A model generated the notes under the pieces. That model made no database searches and was not told the DNA's origin. It saw only the letters and a program-made list of their open reading frames with translations. This document shows, piece by piece, positions 51,366-60,100 of a stretch of 64,000 nt of DNA. Position 1 is the stretch's first letter, and each line of letters starts with the position of its first letter. A program made the position numbers and the translations under genes. The stretch comes from Erysipelotrichales bacterium (GTDB lineage Bacteria > Bacillota_I > Bacilli_A > Erysipelotrichales > Erysipelotrichaceae): the NCBI GenBank assembly GCA_910575705.1, contig CAJTFG010000001.1, forward strand, positions 1 to 64,000, in the 5' to 3' direction.

Positions 51366-51848
51366 CTATAATTCCATTGCGTGTGTTAATTTAACAGCTT
51401 TATCAGTCGTTGTGAACTGTACGTCAACTTCGGTTCCGCTTTCCAGAAGTTTTTTATAGGTCGCCTTTTCTTCATCTTTTACAGATGCTCTTGCGCTTAC
51501 CTTCGTACCCGTCTCACGATCTCTGGTGATTCCGATAACGATTCTGGGAATCTTTTGTCCCGCTTCTTCTTCCAGACGCAGGAAAATGTTGGGATCTTCA
51601 CATACGACAAACACTTTGTGATCATCATATTTTCCTGCTTTGAAATTCTTGATAGCCGTTTCTTCCGTAATGATAGAACAAGCCATCGCAGCAGGTTTTC
51701 CCAAACGCATGCTTTCCTTGATAATCGGATCGTTTGCTGTTCGGTCATCGATCACCATGACACGCTGCGCTCCGGACTGTGGTGCCCACATCGTAGCCAC
51801 GATGCCATGCAACAGACGGTAATCGACTCTTCCCAATACAATACTCAT
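51366..51848 (-). CDS. PTS mannose-family IIB component
   Basis: A 160-residue IIB of the mannose class. The phospho-accepting His14 is in the RVDYRLLHGIVATMWAP motif. It takes phosphate from IIA and hands it to the incoming sugar. First gene of the operon; the sigma-54 promoter lies about 55 bases before its transcribed leader ends. AAAAGGAGGATAAAAG precedes the ATG. Confidence 0.94.
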   Translation of the reverse strand: MSIVLGRVDYRLLHGIVATMWAPQSGAQRVMVIDDRTANDPIIKESMRLGKPAAMACSIITEETAIKNFKAGKYDDHKVFVVCEDPNIFLRLEEEAGQKIPRIVIGITRDRETGTKVSARASVKDEEKATYKKLLESGTEVDVQFTTTDKAVKLTHAMEL

Positions 51849-51913
51849 CTTTTATCCTCCTTTTGCTTTAAACCTTGGATATGGCAGCATCCATATCCAT
51901 TGCACTTTTTATA

Positions 51914-51930
51914 TAGCAAATATCGTGCCA
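51914..51930 (-). promoter_or_regulatory. Sigma-54 (-24/-12) promoter of the PTS operon
   Basis: Minus strand 51930-51915 reads TGGCACGATATTTGCT, a perfect match to the sigma-54 consensus TGGCACRNNNNTTGCW. The predicted transcription start is near 51904, about 56 bases before the IIB start codon. It requires RpoN and an activator; both are encoded nearby. Confidence 0.9.
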
Positions 51931-51972
51931 ATTATAAAATTCCTTTATTTAAAGGAAATTTTAAGAAGAAAA

Positions 51973-52012
51973 GACACTATTTCTAAAAACTTAACAGTGT
52001 TACTTAGCAGTA
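51973..52012 (-). promoter_or_regulatory. Candidate activator-binding region upstream of the PTS sigma-54 promoter
   Basis: On the minus strand, 40-100 bases upstream of the -24 element, are TAGTGTC (51979-51973), CACTGTTAAG (51999-51990) and TACTGCTAAG (52012-52003). TAGTGTC is shared exactly with the repeats upstream of the MFS sigma-54 promoter, and the other two resemble TAGTGTTAAG there. Spacing is less regular than at the MFS gene. Confidence 0.4.
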
Positions 52013-52051
52013 AACATTTCACACCGGCAGTCTCTTTCATAAAATCATTAC

Positions 52052-52076
52052 TCTAAAAAGGAACCTTTCGGTTCCT
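52052..52076 (-). terminator. Terminator of the LevR-type activator gene
   Basis: GGAACC/GGTTCC with a GAAA tetraloop, followed by TTTTTAG, two bases after the stop codon. Confidence 0.9.
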
Positions 52077-52077
52077 C

Positions 52078-54804
52078 CTAATACATATTCTTGATATACA
52101 TATTGATATACTCGATTTCCTCAATCGGGATCGATACGCTATAATAGCGCTCTACTTTCGCAAACGACGTCTTGATATGCATGATGAACTCTTGCATCTT
52201 CTTATCGCAATCCGCAAAAGTCTTTACATAATCCTCCGCACCCTCTCTGGTTGCCAATCGTTCGATCAAACAGCAGATGTGCACATATAAACCAAAGCAC
52301 ATATTATAACTGAATACCATATTCATCTCTGTTTGCAGGCGGTCAATGGCATCCGCTACGTGTTCCAGAAGTTTATCGGGATTAAGGATCGTCAGATTTC
52401 CGATAATATTGGACAATGAAAAGTTTTTCAATATGTTTCTGCGGAAAATCTCCATATCCGTCTCATTGATCAGATCTTTAAAGTGAATCGTCAGCATATC
52501 AAACGAATTGCTCATGATCAGCTCTTCTACCGGTACGAACCGAATATTACCAATATTCGGATTCAACGTACCTACAATACATACGACCTCATAATGAGCG
52601 AAAAAATCATCGTCGAGTTTATTTTCCAAAAGCGTAGAATAATCATAGGTAAGTACCTTGACCGGAAGATTTTTCGGAAGGGAATCCTCAAGGATATCCT
52701 TCAGTTTCTCCGCTGTTCCAATACCGGTGGCACAAGAACAGAGGATCACTTTTTCCCGTTCTCTTCCCTCAATGATCTGGAAATGCATTTCATTATGATC
52801 ACGCAGACCGCTGAAGATCTTTCGTAACGGGACATCCTTATGAAGAGCTTCTCCTACCATCAGCGCCATCTTCGTACTCACATTGTTGGCAATCGCCACA
52901 TTGACATTAGATACATCGCTGACACCCTTATATATATCTTCCAAGCTTCCCATATCTACCAAAAGAACAAGATCTTTAAACGCTCCCCGTTTCTTCAGAA
53001 AATCGTTTAATGAACTGATGATCGCTTCTGTCGTCGTATCCAACGGCATGTCGATCGCATCAAAAATATAGGAATCCAGCATCTGATTGACGGCATTGGC
53101 CATGGATGATGCCGTAGCATATCCATGTGCCAGAATAATACCGATCCTGCGGTTAATATCACGGTTGCGGTGATACATATGCATGATCAACGTAAAGATC
53201 GCCATGATGAACGGCTGAAGTTCCGTATCCAGACGCATCTTCATCACTTCGCTGATCTCGGCAACGATCGCATATTCTTTCATAAACTTCTTTTCGATAA
53301 TACCGGCAAAGCTCTCACATTCCTCCTTATGAAGATCGAAATACTCTTCCATCTCCATATAGGAACGGGAACAATCTCGCACGAGCAACGACATGGAGTA
53401 GATCTCATTATTCTGAAAAGCATATCCGTATTTTTCGCTGATCATCTCCACGATCGTCTTCATGGAATTCATGATATACGTATCCGTCGGGCTTTTAATG
53501 TTGCTGTCATCAAACAGGATGGTATTGAAATAATGCTCTACATCTTCCGTACATGTTTCAATATACTTCTGCATGAGGATACGGTTATTCTGCAGATTCT
53601 GCAAATTATCCAGCAAAGTCGTAAACAGCTGTATCTGCGGCAACTTGTCTGACACATTTCCGCGCAGCTGTGAAAGCGTCAGCATCTGATGCCAGTTAAA
53701 CATGATGCTGTTTCGATCGATATGATAGTTGGCGATGATATTCCCGGGAAGATTCAACGTATGAATTTCCAGCATACCTTCCTTCTTATTATGGTATAGA
53801 GAATTCATGCAGGTCGCCTGCACGATATTAAATAATTCTCCTACATTGCCATTATATTTCGCGTTCAACAGTGCGTTGAATGCCGTATTGCTGATGGTGA
53901 TTTCACGACGCATCTTTTTTGCTTCCAGATCTAACGCTTCTACGAGTATCTGCGATTTTTCCCGCGTACCGCGCTCTTCCAAAGACGGTATCTCGATACG
54001 GATCGGTATCCTTCTCAGCAATGTCTTCAATAAGGCCGTTTCCGGATCTTCCGTTGTCGCAAAAACGAGCAGCACATTGCTATGATATTGGTTTTCATTA
54101 TCTCCCAGCATATGATAATTGCCGTTATCCATAAACAAAAACAGCTTTTCCTGACACTCCGGACGCAGGCAGTGTACCTCATCCAAAAACAGCACCCCGC
54201 CGTCTGCCGCCTTAATCATCCCGACATTATCACTGTCTGCGCCGGTAAAGGCGCCTTTTTTATAACCGAATAAATTGGCGGTGATCAATTCCGGATTATT
54301 CGCAAACTCGCTGCAGTTGACATGAACGAACTTTGCGCCTTCTTTTAAAATCTTATGATTTACACCGTATTCATACATCAAATAGGCGATCGTACTCTTT
54401 CCTGTTCCGGTAGAACCGCATAACAGCGTCGGCAGACCATGAGGCGGATAAGAAATACTGGCCTTGCATTTATCAACGACATCGCGCAAGGAGCCCTTCT
54501 GCCCGATCAGCTTCTGAAAATCCGCTTTATCATGTCCCAGTATCATTTCCCTGAGTTCTTCAAATGATGCCAGCAGTGACTTATCCACGCGGATCTGAAA
54601 TTTTTCTTCCAGCGCTTCGCGATCGATAAAAACAACGGGTCTGGTATTGATTTTAATAAATGTCCCATCATTATAATATTCATTCAAATACTGTGATATC
54701 CAGTTTCTGCTTAGACCGAGTTTTTTACCCAGCTCTGTTGCATTATTCAGCTTATACTTCTCATTGATGGTATTTTCTTTTACCAGCGAGCGTAATGTAT
54801 CCAC
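52078..54804 (-). CDS. LevR/ManR-type sigma-54-dependent activator with PRD, EIIA and EIIB domains
   Basis: A 908-residue regulator. Order: helix-turn-helix (about 20-45); AAA+ sigma-54 interaction domain with Walker A GSTGTGKST (130-138), the sigma-54-contacting GAFTGA loop (184-189) and Walker B LFLDEV (205-210); first PRD (about 410-500); EIIA-mannose-like domain with His560 in ILAHGYA; EIIB-like domain with Cys691 in CSCATGIGT; second PRD (about 800-905) with His in YVHICCLIERL. PTS-dependent phosphorylation of the PRDs and EII domains sets activity in LevR relatives. The start is GTG behind AAGGAG. It lies between the two sigma-54 promoters in this window and is the natural candidate to drive both. 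Confidence 0.94.
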   Translation of the reverse strand: MDTLRSLVKENTINEKYKLNNATELGKKLGLSRNWISQYLNEYYNDGTFIKINTRPVVFIDREALEEKFQIRVDKSLLASFEELREMILGHDKADFQKLIGQKGSLRDVVDKCKASISYPPHGLPTLLCGSTGTGKSTIAYLMYEYGVNHKILKEGAKFVHVNCSEFANNPELITANLFGYKKGAFTGADSDNVGMIKAADGGVLFLDEVHCLRPECQEKLFLFMDNGNYHMLGDNENQYHSNVLLVFATTEDPETALLKTLLRRIPIRIEIPSLEERGTREKSQILVEALDLEAKKMRREITISNTAFNALLNAKYNGNVGELFNIVQATCMNSLYHNKKEGMLEIHTLNLPGNIIANYHIDRNSIMFNWHQMLTLSQLRGNVSDKLPQIQLFTTLLDNLQNLQNNRILMQKYIETCTEDVEHYFNTILFDDSNIKSPTDTYIMNSMKTIVEMISEKYGYAFQNNEIYSMSLLVRDCSRSYMEMEEYFDLHKEECESFAGIIEKKFMKEYAIVAEISEVMKMRLDTELQPFIMAIFTLIMHMYHRNRDINRRIGIILAHGYATASSMANAVNQMLDSYIFDAIDMPLDTTTEAIISSLNDFLKKRGAFKDLVLLVDMGSLEDIYKGVSDVSNVNVAIANNVSTKMALMVGEALHKDVPLRKIFSGLRDHNEMHFQIIEGREREKVILCSCATGIGTAEKLKDILEDSLPKNLPVKVLTYDYSTLLENKLDDDFFAHYEVVCIVGTLNPNIGNIRFVPVEELIMSNSFDMLTIHFKDLINETDMEIFRRNILKNFSLSNIIGNLTILNPDKLLEHVADAIDRLQTEMNMVFSYNMCFGLYVHICCLIERLATREGAEDYVKTFADCDKKMQEFIMHIKTSFAKVERYYSVSIPIEEIEYINMYIKNMY

Positions 54805-54985
54805 TTTCTACAACTCCTTAACGGCAACAGTGTGTATCTGCTTAAAAAGTCCCCCATCCTCTTTATGCAGTATCCCGGCATTTAGTATCTGTACAAAACG
54901 AGCTTTTATCCAGATACAGCGGCGATGTTCCAAAACTGAAACCACCTGCATAAGCAATTCGATTTACCTTACCACATACTTACCT

Positions 54986-55014
54986 ATAATATAAAATAAG
55001 TCAGTTCATTGGAA
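54986..55014 (-). promoter_or_regulatory. Possible promoter of the activator gene
   Basis: Minus strand TTCCAA (55014-55009), 17-base spacer, TATTAT (54991-54986). This leaves a leader of about 170 bases in which nothing else is recognised. Confidence 0.35.
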
Positions 55015-55036
55015 ATGTAAACTTAAAGAAAAGGGT

Positions 55037-55107
55037 TAGTTTAAGCAAATGTCCCTATAGTGTTAAGTCAAGAAGTCATTAGTGTCGTCAATGATTTAAT
55101 TAGTGTC
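55037..55107 (+). repeat. Four phased TAGTGT-type direct repeats, candidate enhancer
   Basis: TAGTTTAAG at 55037, TAGTGTTAAG at 55058, TAGTGTCGTC at 55080 and TAGTGTCCTT at 55101. The starts are 21, 22 and 21 bases apart, i.e. two turns of DNA, so all would face the same side. They end 44 bases upstream of a sigma-54 -24 element, a fitting place for binding sites of an activator multimer. Confidence 0.6.
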
Positions 55108-55150
55108 CTTAGCGGTCATTATACGTCATAAACAGACGCATTTTCTTAGT

Positions 55151-55166
55151 TGGTATGAATTTTGCT
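55151..55166 (+). promoter_or_regulatory. Sigma-54 promoter of the MFS transporter gene
   Basis: TGGTATGAATTTTGCT fits TGGYAYRNNNNTTGCW, with both GG and GC dinucleotides at the required distance. The predicted start is near 55177, leaving a leader of about 12 bases that carries AAGGAGG. Confidence 0.75.
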
Positions 55167-55188
55167 GGATAATTATAAGGAGGTTCTT

Positions 55189-56418
55189 ATGCATCAATAC
55201 ATTCGACAACATCCTCATATATACTATCTGCTTATGATTTTCTCCTGCTGTACATTCAGTGCGGCAGCGATCGGCATCAGTACCAACTGTCTGGGCTTGT
55301 TTATGCTTCCGATTGCCGAAAGCATGCATACGGGCATCGGAAGTACGACGATGATCGTTACGATCATGAGCTTGAGCTCTGCTTTCTTTGCGCCGGTATT
55401 ATCTCGTATGTTTGCCGCTTTTCCTATCAATCGCATCATGAGCGGCGGTATTATCCTCAACGTATTGTCACTTTTCCTCATTTCTCTGTCACATCAGCTA
55501 TGGATGATGTATCTCTGTGCAGGTATGTTGGGGATCGGCAACTGCTGTTTTGCACTGATTCCCATAACATCCTTGCTAAACCATTGGTTTTATGAAAAAA
55601 ACGGACTGGTAAGCGGGCTGTGCATCAGTTTCAGCGGCGTTACAGCCGCATTGGCTTCACCGCTTATAAATCAGATGATCCGGCAGCTGGGATGGCGCAC
55701 TTCACTATGGCTATGCGCCATCATCATCTTCTTATTAGCATTTCCTACCGCTTGTTTCGTCGTGCGTATGCATCCTTCTCAAGTAGGATTGAAACCGTAC
55801 GGCTATCAGGAAACGATACAGCAGGATACAGAAACGCTCCATACAAATACAACACATTCCCGTTCCATGTTTCTTACTCTCATTCTGTTTGCTATCATCG
55901 TTTCAACAGTGACGTCTTTTAATCCGAATATCGCCTCTTTCTCCGGCAGCATCGGATTTGACAGCAGTGTTGGTGCGATCATGGTATCCAGCGCTATGAT
56001 CTCTAATGTATGCAGCAAGATCCTGCTAGGTATCTTGGCCGATCGCTTTAATGCCAAGCTGGCAAATATCCTCATGATCTCTTTAAGTGCATGCGGGCTT
56101 ATTTTATTATGTTTTGTAAATGTGGATTCTTCGCATATGGCGATCGTTTCGGCATTTTTATTCGGTTTTATCTTTTCTTCCAATGCGGCCGGGATCCCAT
56201 TGATGATCAAAGAGATCCTAGGAAGAGAAAACTATGCCCGGTATTATTCTATCCTTTCCGTATTTACGAGCGTATCTTATGCATTGGGCACTACGTTGAT
56301 CGGCTTCTCTTACGATGCTTTTCATTCATATAGCTATGCAGCGCTATTGTTAGCTATTCTTGCGGTTATCAGCATATTATCTGTTCTTTTCATGACAGCA
56401 AAACAAAAGCGGATATAA
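55189..56418 (+). CDS. Major facilitator superfamily transporter
   Basis: A 409-residue transporter with 12 predicted helices and the oxalate/formate-antiporter-like layout (GISTNCLGLFMLPIAESMHTG early, SGLCISFSGVTAALASPLINQMI, and LLGILADRFNAKLANI in the central loop with a GxxxDRF-type motif). The substrate is unknown. ATG 55189 lies just after AAGGAGG; the frame is open nine codons further up, but that overlaps the sigma-54 promoter. Divergence from the LevR-type activator and a sigma-54 promoter place it in the same regulon as the PTS operon, perhaps exporting a by-product or importing a related compound. Confidence 0.9.
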   Translation: MHQYIRQHPHIYYLLMIFSCCTFSAAAIGISTNCLGLFMLPIAESMHTGIGSTTMIVTIMSLSSAFFAPVLSRMFAAFPINRIMSGGIILNVLSLFLISLSHQLWMMYLCAGMLGIGNCCFALIPITSLLNHWFYEKNGLVSGLCISFSGVTAALASPLINQMIRQLGWRTSLWLCAIIIFLLAFPTACFVVRMHPSQVGLKPYGYQETIQQDTETLHTNTTHSRSMFLTLILFAIIVSTVTSFNPNIASFSGSIGFDSSVGAIMVSSAMISNVCSKILLGILADRFNAKLANILMISLSACGLILLCFVNVDSSHMAIVSAFLFGFIFSSNAAGIPLMIKEILGRENYARYYSILSVFTSVSYALGTTLIGFSYDAFHSYSYAALLLAILAVISILSVLFMTAKQKRI

Positions 56419-56432
56419 TTTTCATATATGCA

Positions 56433-56464
56433 AAAGACAGTCTTTGCTCGGACTGTCTTTTTTT
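56433..56464 (+). terminator. Terminator of the MFS gene
   Basis: AAAGACAGTC/GACTGTCTTT ten-bp stem followed by a run of T. Confidence 0.9.
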
Positions 56465-56485
56465 CTTCCTATCTATATTTTTATC

Positions 56486-56514
56486 TTGACGTTTGCGTAA
56501 AAATATTGTAGCAT
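56486..56514 (+). promoter_or_regulatory. SigA promoter of tRNA-Thr
   Basis: TTGACG, 17-base spacer, TAGCAT; the tRNA starts ten bases after the -10. Confidence 0.75.
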
Positions 56515-56524
56515 ATTCGTACAG

Positions 56525-56600
56525 GCCGACTTAGCTCATCCGGTAGAGCAACGCACTCGTAACGCGTAGGTGGTAGGTTCAAGTCCTATAGTCGGCACCA
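56525..56600 (+). tRNA. tRNA-Thr (CGT)
   Basis: Acceptor GCCGACT/AGTCGGC, anticodon loop CTCGTAA, encoded CCA. Single gene with its own promoter and terminator; the left border of an AT-rich insertion. Confidence 0.95.
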
Positions 56601-56611
56601 TGTTAAATATT

Positions 56612-56641
56612 GCATCTCTCATATGGGAGATGTTTTATTTT
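56612..56641 (+). terminator. Terminator of tRNA-Thr
   Basis: CATCTC/GAGATG stem followed by TTTTATTTT. Confidence 0.8.
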
Positions 56642-57107
56642 ATGCTTTCTAAACACAGAGGACATATCTGCCGATATGCAATAAAAATATGGCAGATATT
56701 CTCTACCTGCCATCAATGCTATCTTATCCCATATAATCTGAGAATCAAAAAAAGATCCTATAAATCTATTTCTAATTTATAATCAAATATATTACAAAGA
56801 TTTATGAATTATCAAAATCGAAAAGCCGTAAACTTTATATTTATAGGTAGTTACTAATTCTTAAAGAGGCCGTAAAAAAGATTCTCATTTGAGAATCTTT
56901 ATTTGTCTATAGCACGAAAGTTAGAGGGTGTTCAGACTTTTTTCATGGTTCTTCCTATGTGTTATTTAAGGTATAAAAATTCCCTTGAATAGCTTCCTTG
57001 CCTACATACTAGTTATATCAATTATGATGATTACTGTAAGGACAATTAAAGTTATCTTACGCTTATAAAGAGAATTTTAATGACTAATTCTAAAAACAAT
57101 GTATTGT
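56642..57107. other. AT-rich intergenic stretch, no gene recognised
   Basis: No convincing gene in about 470 bases. It contains one strong palindromic terminator-like hairpin at 56878-56902 (AAAGATTCTC/GAGAATCTTT with A/T arms) and otherwise unremarkable AT-rich sequence downstream of the surface-protein gene. The hairpin lies more than 200 bases past that gene's stop and could end its transcript. Confidence 0.5.
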
Positions 57108-60100
57108 CTAGTTCAACAGCTTTATTAATTTTTTAATAAGAAATATACTTAATGATGTTAATAAAGTTAATGTTATTGCGACTATTACTAACGTAGCTTT
57201 CTTTTGTGTATCTGTTCCGACTTTTTCTGTTGAATTATTATTTTTGTTATCTTCTTTGTTTGTATTATCAAGATTTGGATTTTGTTCTTCATTATCTATT
57301 TCATTATTGTCTGGTTTTTCTGTTGTTATATTATCATCTTTATTGTTGTTATTATCATTGTTATTGTTTGTATAGCCGCTATCATAATTACTATTAATAG
57401 TATTACCACTATTTACATTATCGTTAGGTCCATCTGGATTACTAGGTTTATCCGGATTGTCAGGTTTATTTTCGTCATCTTTAATTTCTTCTTTAAATGA
57501 ATCTATTTTAGCGATTAATTTCCCAACATTTCCTAATGAATCGTAGAATACTATTTCATAATTTCCGTTTTTTGTATATTCATAAATTCCATTTCCTTCT
57601 TTAAATGTGATTTCTTTACTTGGGTTTACTACTGTTACAATTACTTTGTCGTCTTGTTTCTCGTATTTTAATTCTGCTGTTGGAGCAACTTTATCTATCC
57701 AATCAACTTTTGCCGTCATATTTCCAACATTTCCGGCCGCATCTTGGAATTGGAATGTAAACGTACCGTTTTGTGTAAATACATAATTTGTTTTTCCGTT
57801 ATTATTTGTAACTGTTACATCTTCTTTATCAAAAGATATACTTACTGTTACATTTTTATTTGTTAATGATTTTATATCATATTTTATTGTTGCTTTTGGT
57901 ATTTTTGTATCAATCCAATCTACTTTAGCAGTTGCTGTACCTTTGTTTCCGGCAGCATCCACAAACTCGAATGTGAACTCACCATTTGAAAGGAATTCAT
58001 AGGTAAATGGATTTACATTTGTAACATAATTTCCGTCAGCATCCCAAACATCACCATTTTCATCTGCTTTTAAGCCAGGGATCATGATTCCATCGATATT
58101 ATAAATATTTCCCTCGTCATCAACAGTATAAGTTCCATTATTTGTTACAGTAACTTCTTCATTTGGTTTCAATGTAGCAATTACAGAATGGTTAGTTGCC
58201 GAATTAGAAGTATATTCAAATGTAGCAGTAGGAGCATCCTTATCGATCCAATCTACTCTAGCTACTGATGAACCTTCTAAACCTGTTTCTTTATCAACAA
58301 ATCTAAATGTAAATTCACCATTTTCTGTAAATGTATGTGTATCCCCGCCTTCACTTAATATTTCATAGTTAGACGAGCTTATATTTAGAAGTCTTGCTAC
58401 TACGCTATTGTTCGTCGGTTCATTAGTACTATATCCTACTCCAGCTGTCGGTCTTGGATTTTTTGTTATGTCTTGAAAGATATTAAATGATCTAGCTGCA
58501 AACCAATTTCCATTTGTTCTATCTGCTACTATTTTAATATATTGTACTTCTTTGGGATTATCTACTTCAAATTTTTGCGTAAATTTGATAGCTTGCTCAA
58601 TAGAGTCTGCTTGTGAGGAATAGGTTATACCTTTCCTTTGAGATAATATCTCCCAATTTTCACCATCCATACTGCCCCAAATAGTTCCGTCATTTATTCT
58701 ACCATTTCCACCACCTGCTGGAACATATTCTAGTGCTGAAACAAATCTCGGTTTATCTAATTTTATTGTTATAAATCTTTGTGTATCGCTTCCATCCCAT
58801 GCACTATGCCATCTAGTATTATAATTTCCGTCAATTGCATAAACAGCCGCACCGCCATTATTTGTCGCTTGTGTAGATACCGATTCTATCGTTAAGTGTG
58901 ATACAGGCACATATTTTCTTGTATCAGGCTGATTATCTGGTGTAAATGTATAAGTTACTGAATCACTTGCCAATTGTGTTCCAGTAGCGCCTCTTCTAAC
59001 ATGTAAGGTTTTATTTCCAGTATTATCCGGGGACGCTGTTCTATATGATGTCCAAGGATCACTTTCACTATTACGCCATTCATAAGTTAAATCTACACCT
59101 ATAACTCTGTTTTCTAAATCGTTGGCAAATAAATTACTATTTAAAGAACCATTCGTAATATTTATCGTATATCTATAATCAGTTAATCCCATAAATTTAA
59201 AGATAATACCATTTTCAGCAGTAATTTTAGCTAGTTCCTCTTCTGTTAGCGCAAGTGAATCATCATTTACAAAGTCTGTAAAAGTTGCTCCGCCATCCAG
59301 ACTATATGCCCAAGCAAATTGGTACAATGGATTCTTAACAATTTTTCCAGCATTTTCACCATCAAATGAAAATGACATAGGATCAGGTTGAGCTCTATTT
59401 AATAGTTGCCTTGCGTGAGTTCTAACAGCATCTACTTGAATTGTTTCATTTGATGTTGCTCTCGTTGCTTTTTCTAATGCTTCTTCTTCCAGCCTATCGA
59501 TATGTAATTTTTCACTGCCTTCTAAATAAGGTCTTATAACATTTAGTAAGTCAAACATTGCAACCGGATGATAAGTATATGCTTCAATTATTCTATTGGC
59601 CAAAGCATACCAATCACTGGAAGTTATTGTTCCTCCTTCATTTTTAACACTCATCTTTTTATAAAGACTTATTATATAATCATACGTATCTAAATTTATA
59701 TTGTTAACCTCTAAAGATTTAAAATATGTTTCTAGTTTTTTATTATCATCTGTATAGGAATTTGCTGTTAAATTTAAATATAATGATTTTTTGTAATCTT
59801 CATATCTATTTAAATTCGCCTGACCCAAATATAGATACCCGGTACTTGATGCTACTTTGGAACCACTGATGTTTTTGTCTGTAAAATATTTATTATTCCA
59901 GTTAAATATGTAACGGAAAGGATTTGATCCACCCCAAGTACTTCCGGCGCCATTCCAGTTACCGTACCTTGTTGACCAATAACCATTGCCATTCGCATCT
60001 TCATAATATTGGATATATAATTCGTGACCTACTTGGTAAGCTCCCGTTGCAGGAACACCATTCACACGGTACATACTCTGTCCAACACGAGAAGCATTCC

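Noticed and set aside
57206-57500. Hydrophobic Tyr/Ile-rich plus-strand frames
   Set aside because: They mirror the Asn/Asp-rich spacer of the surface protein and are not independent genes.
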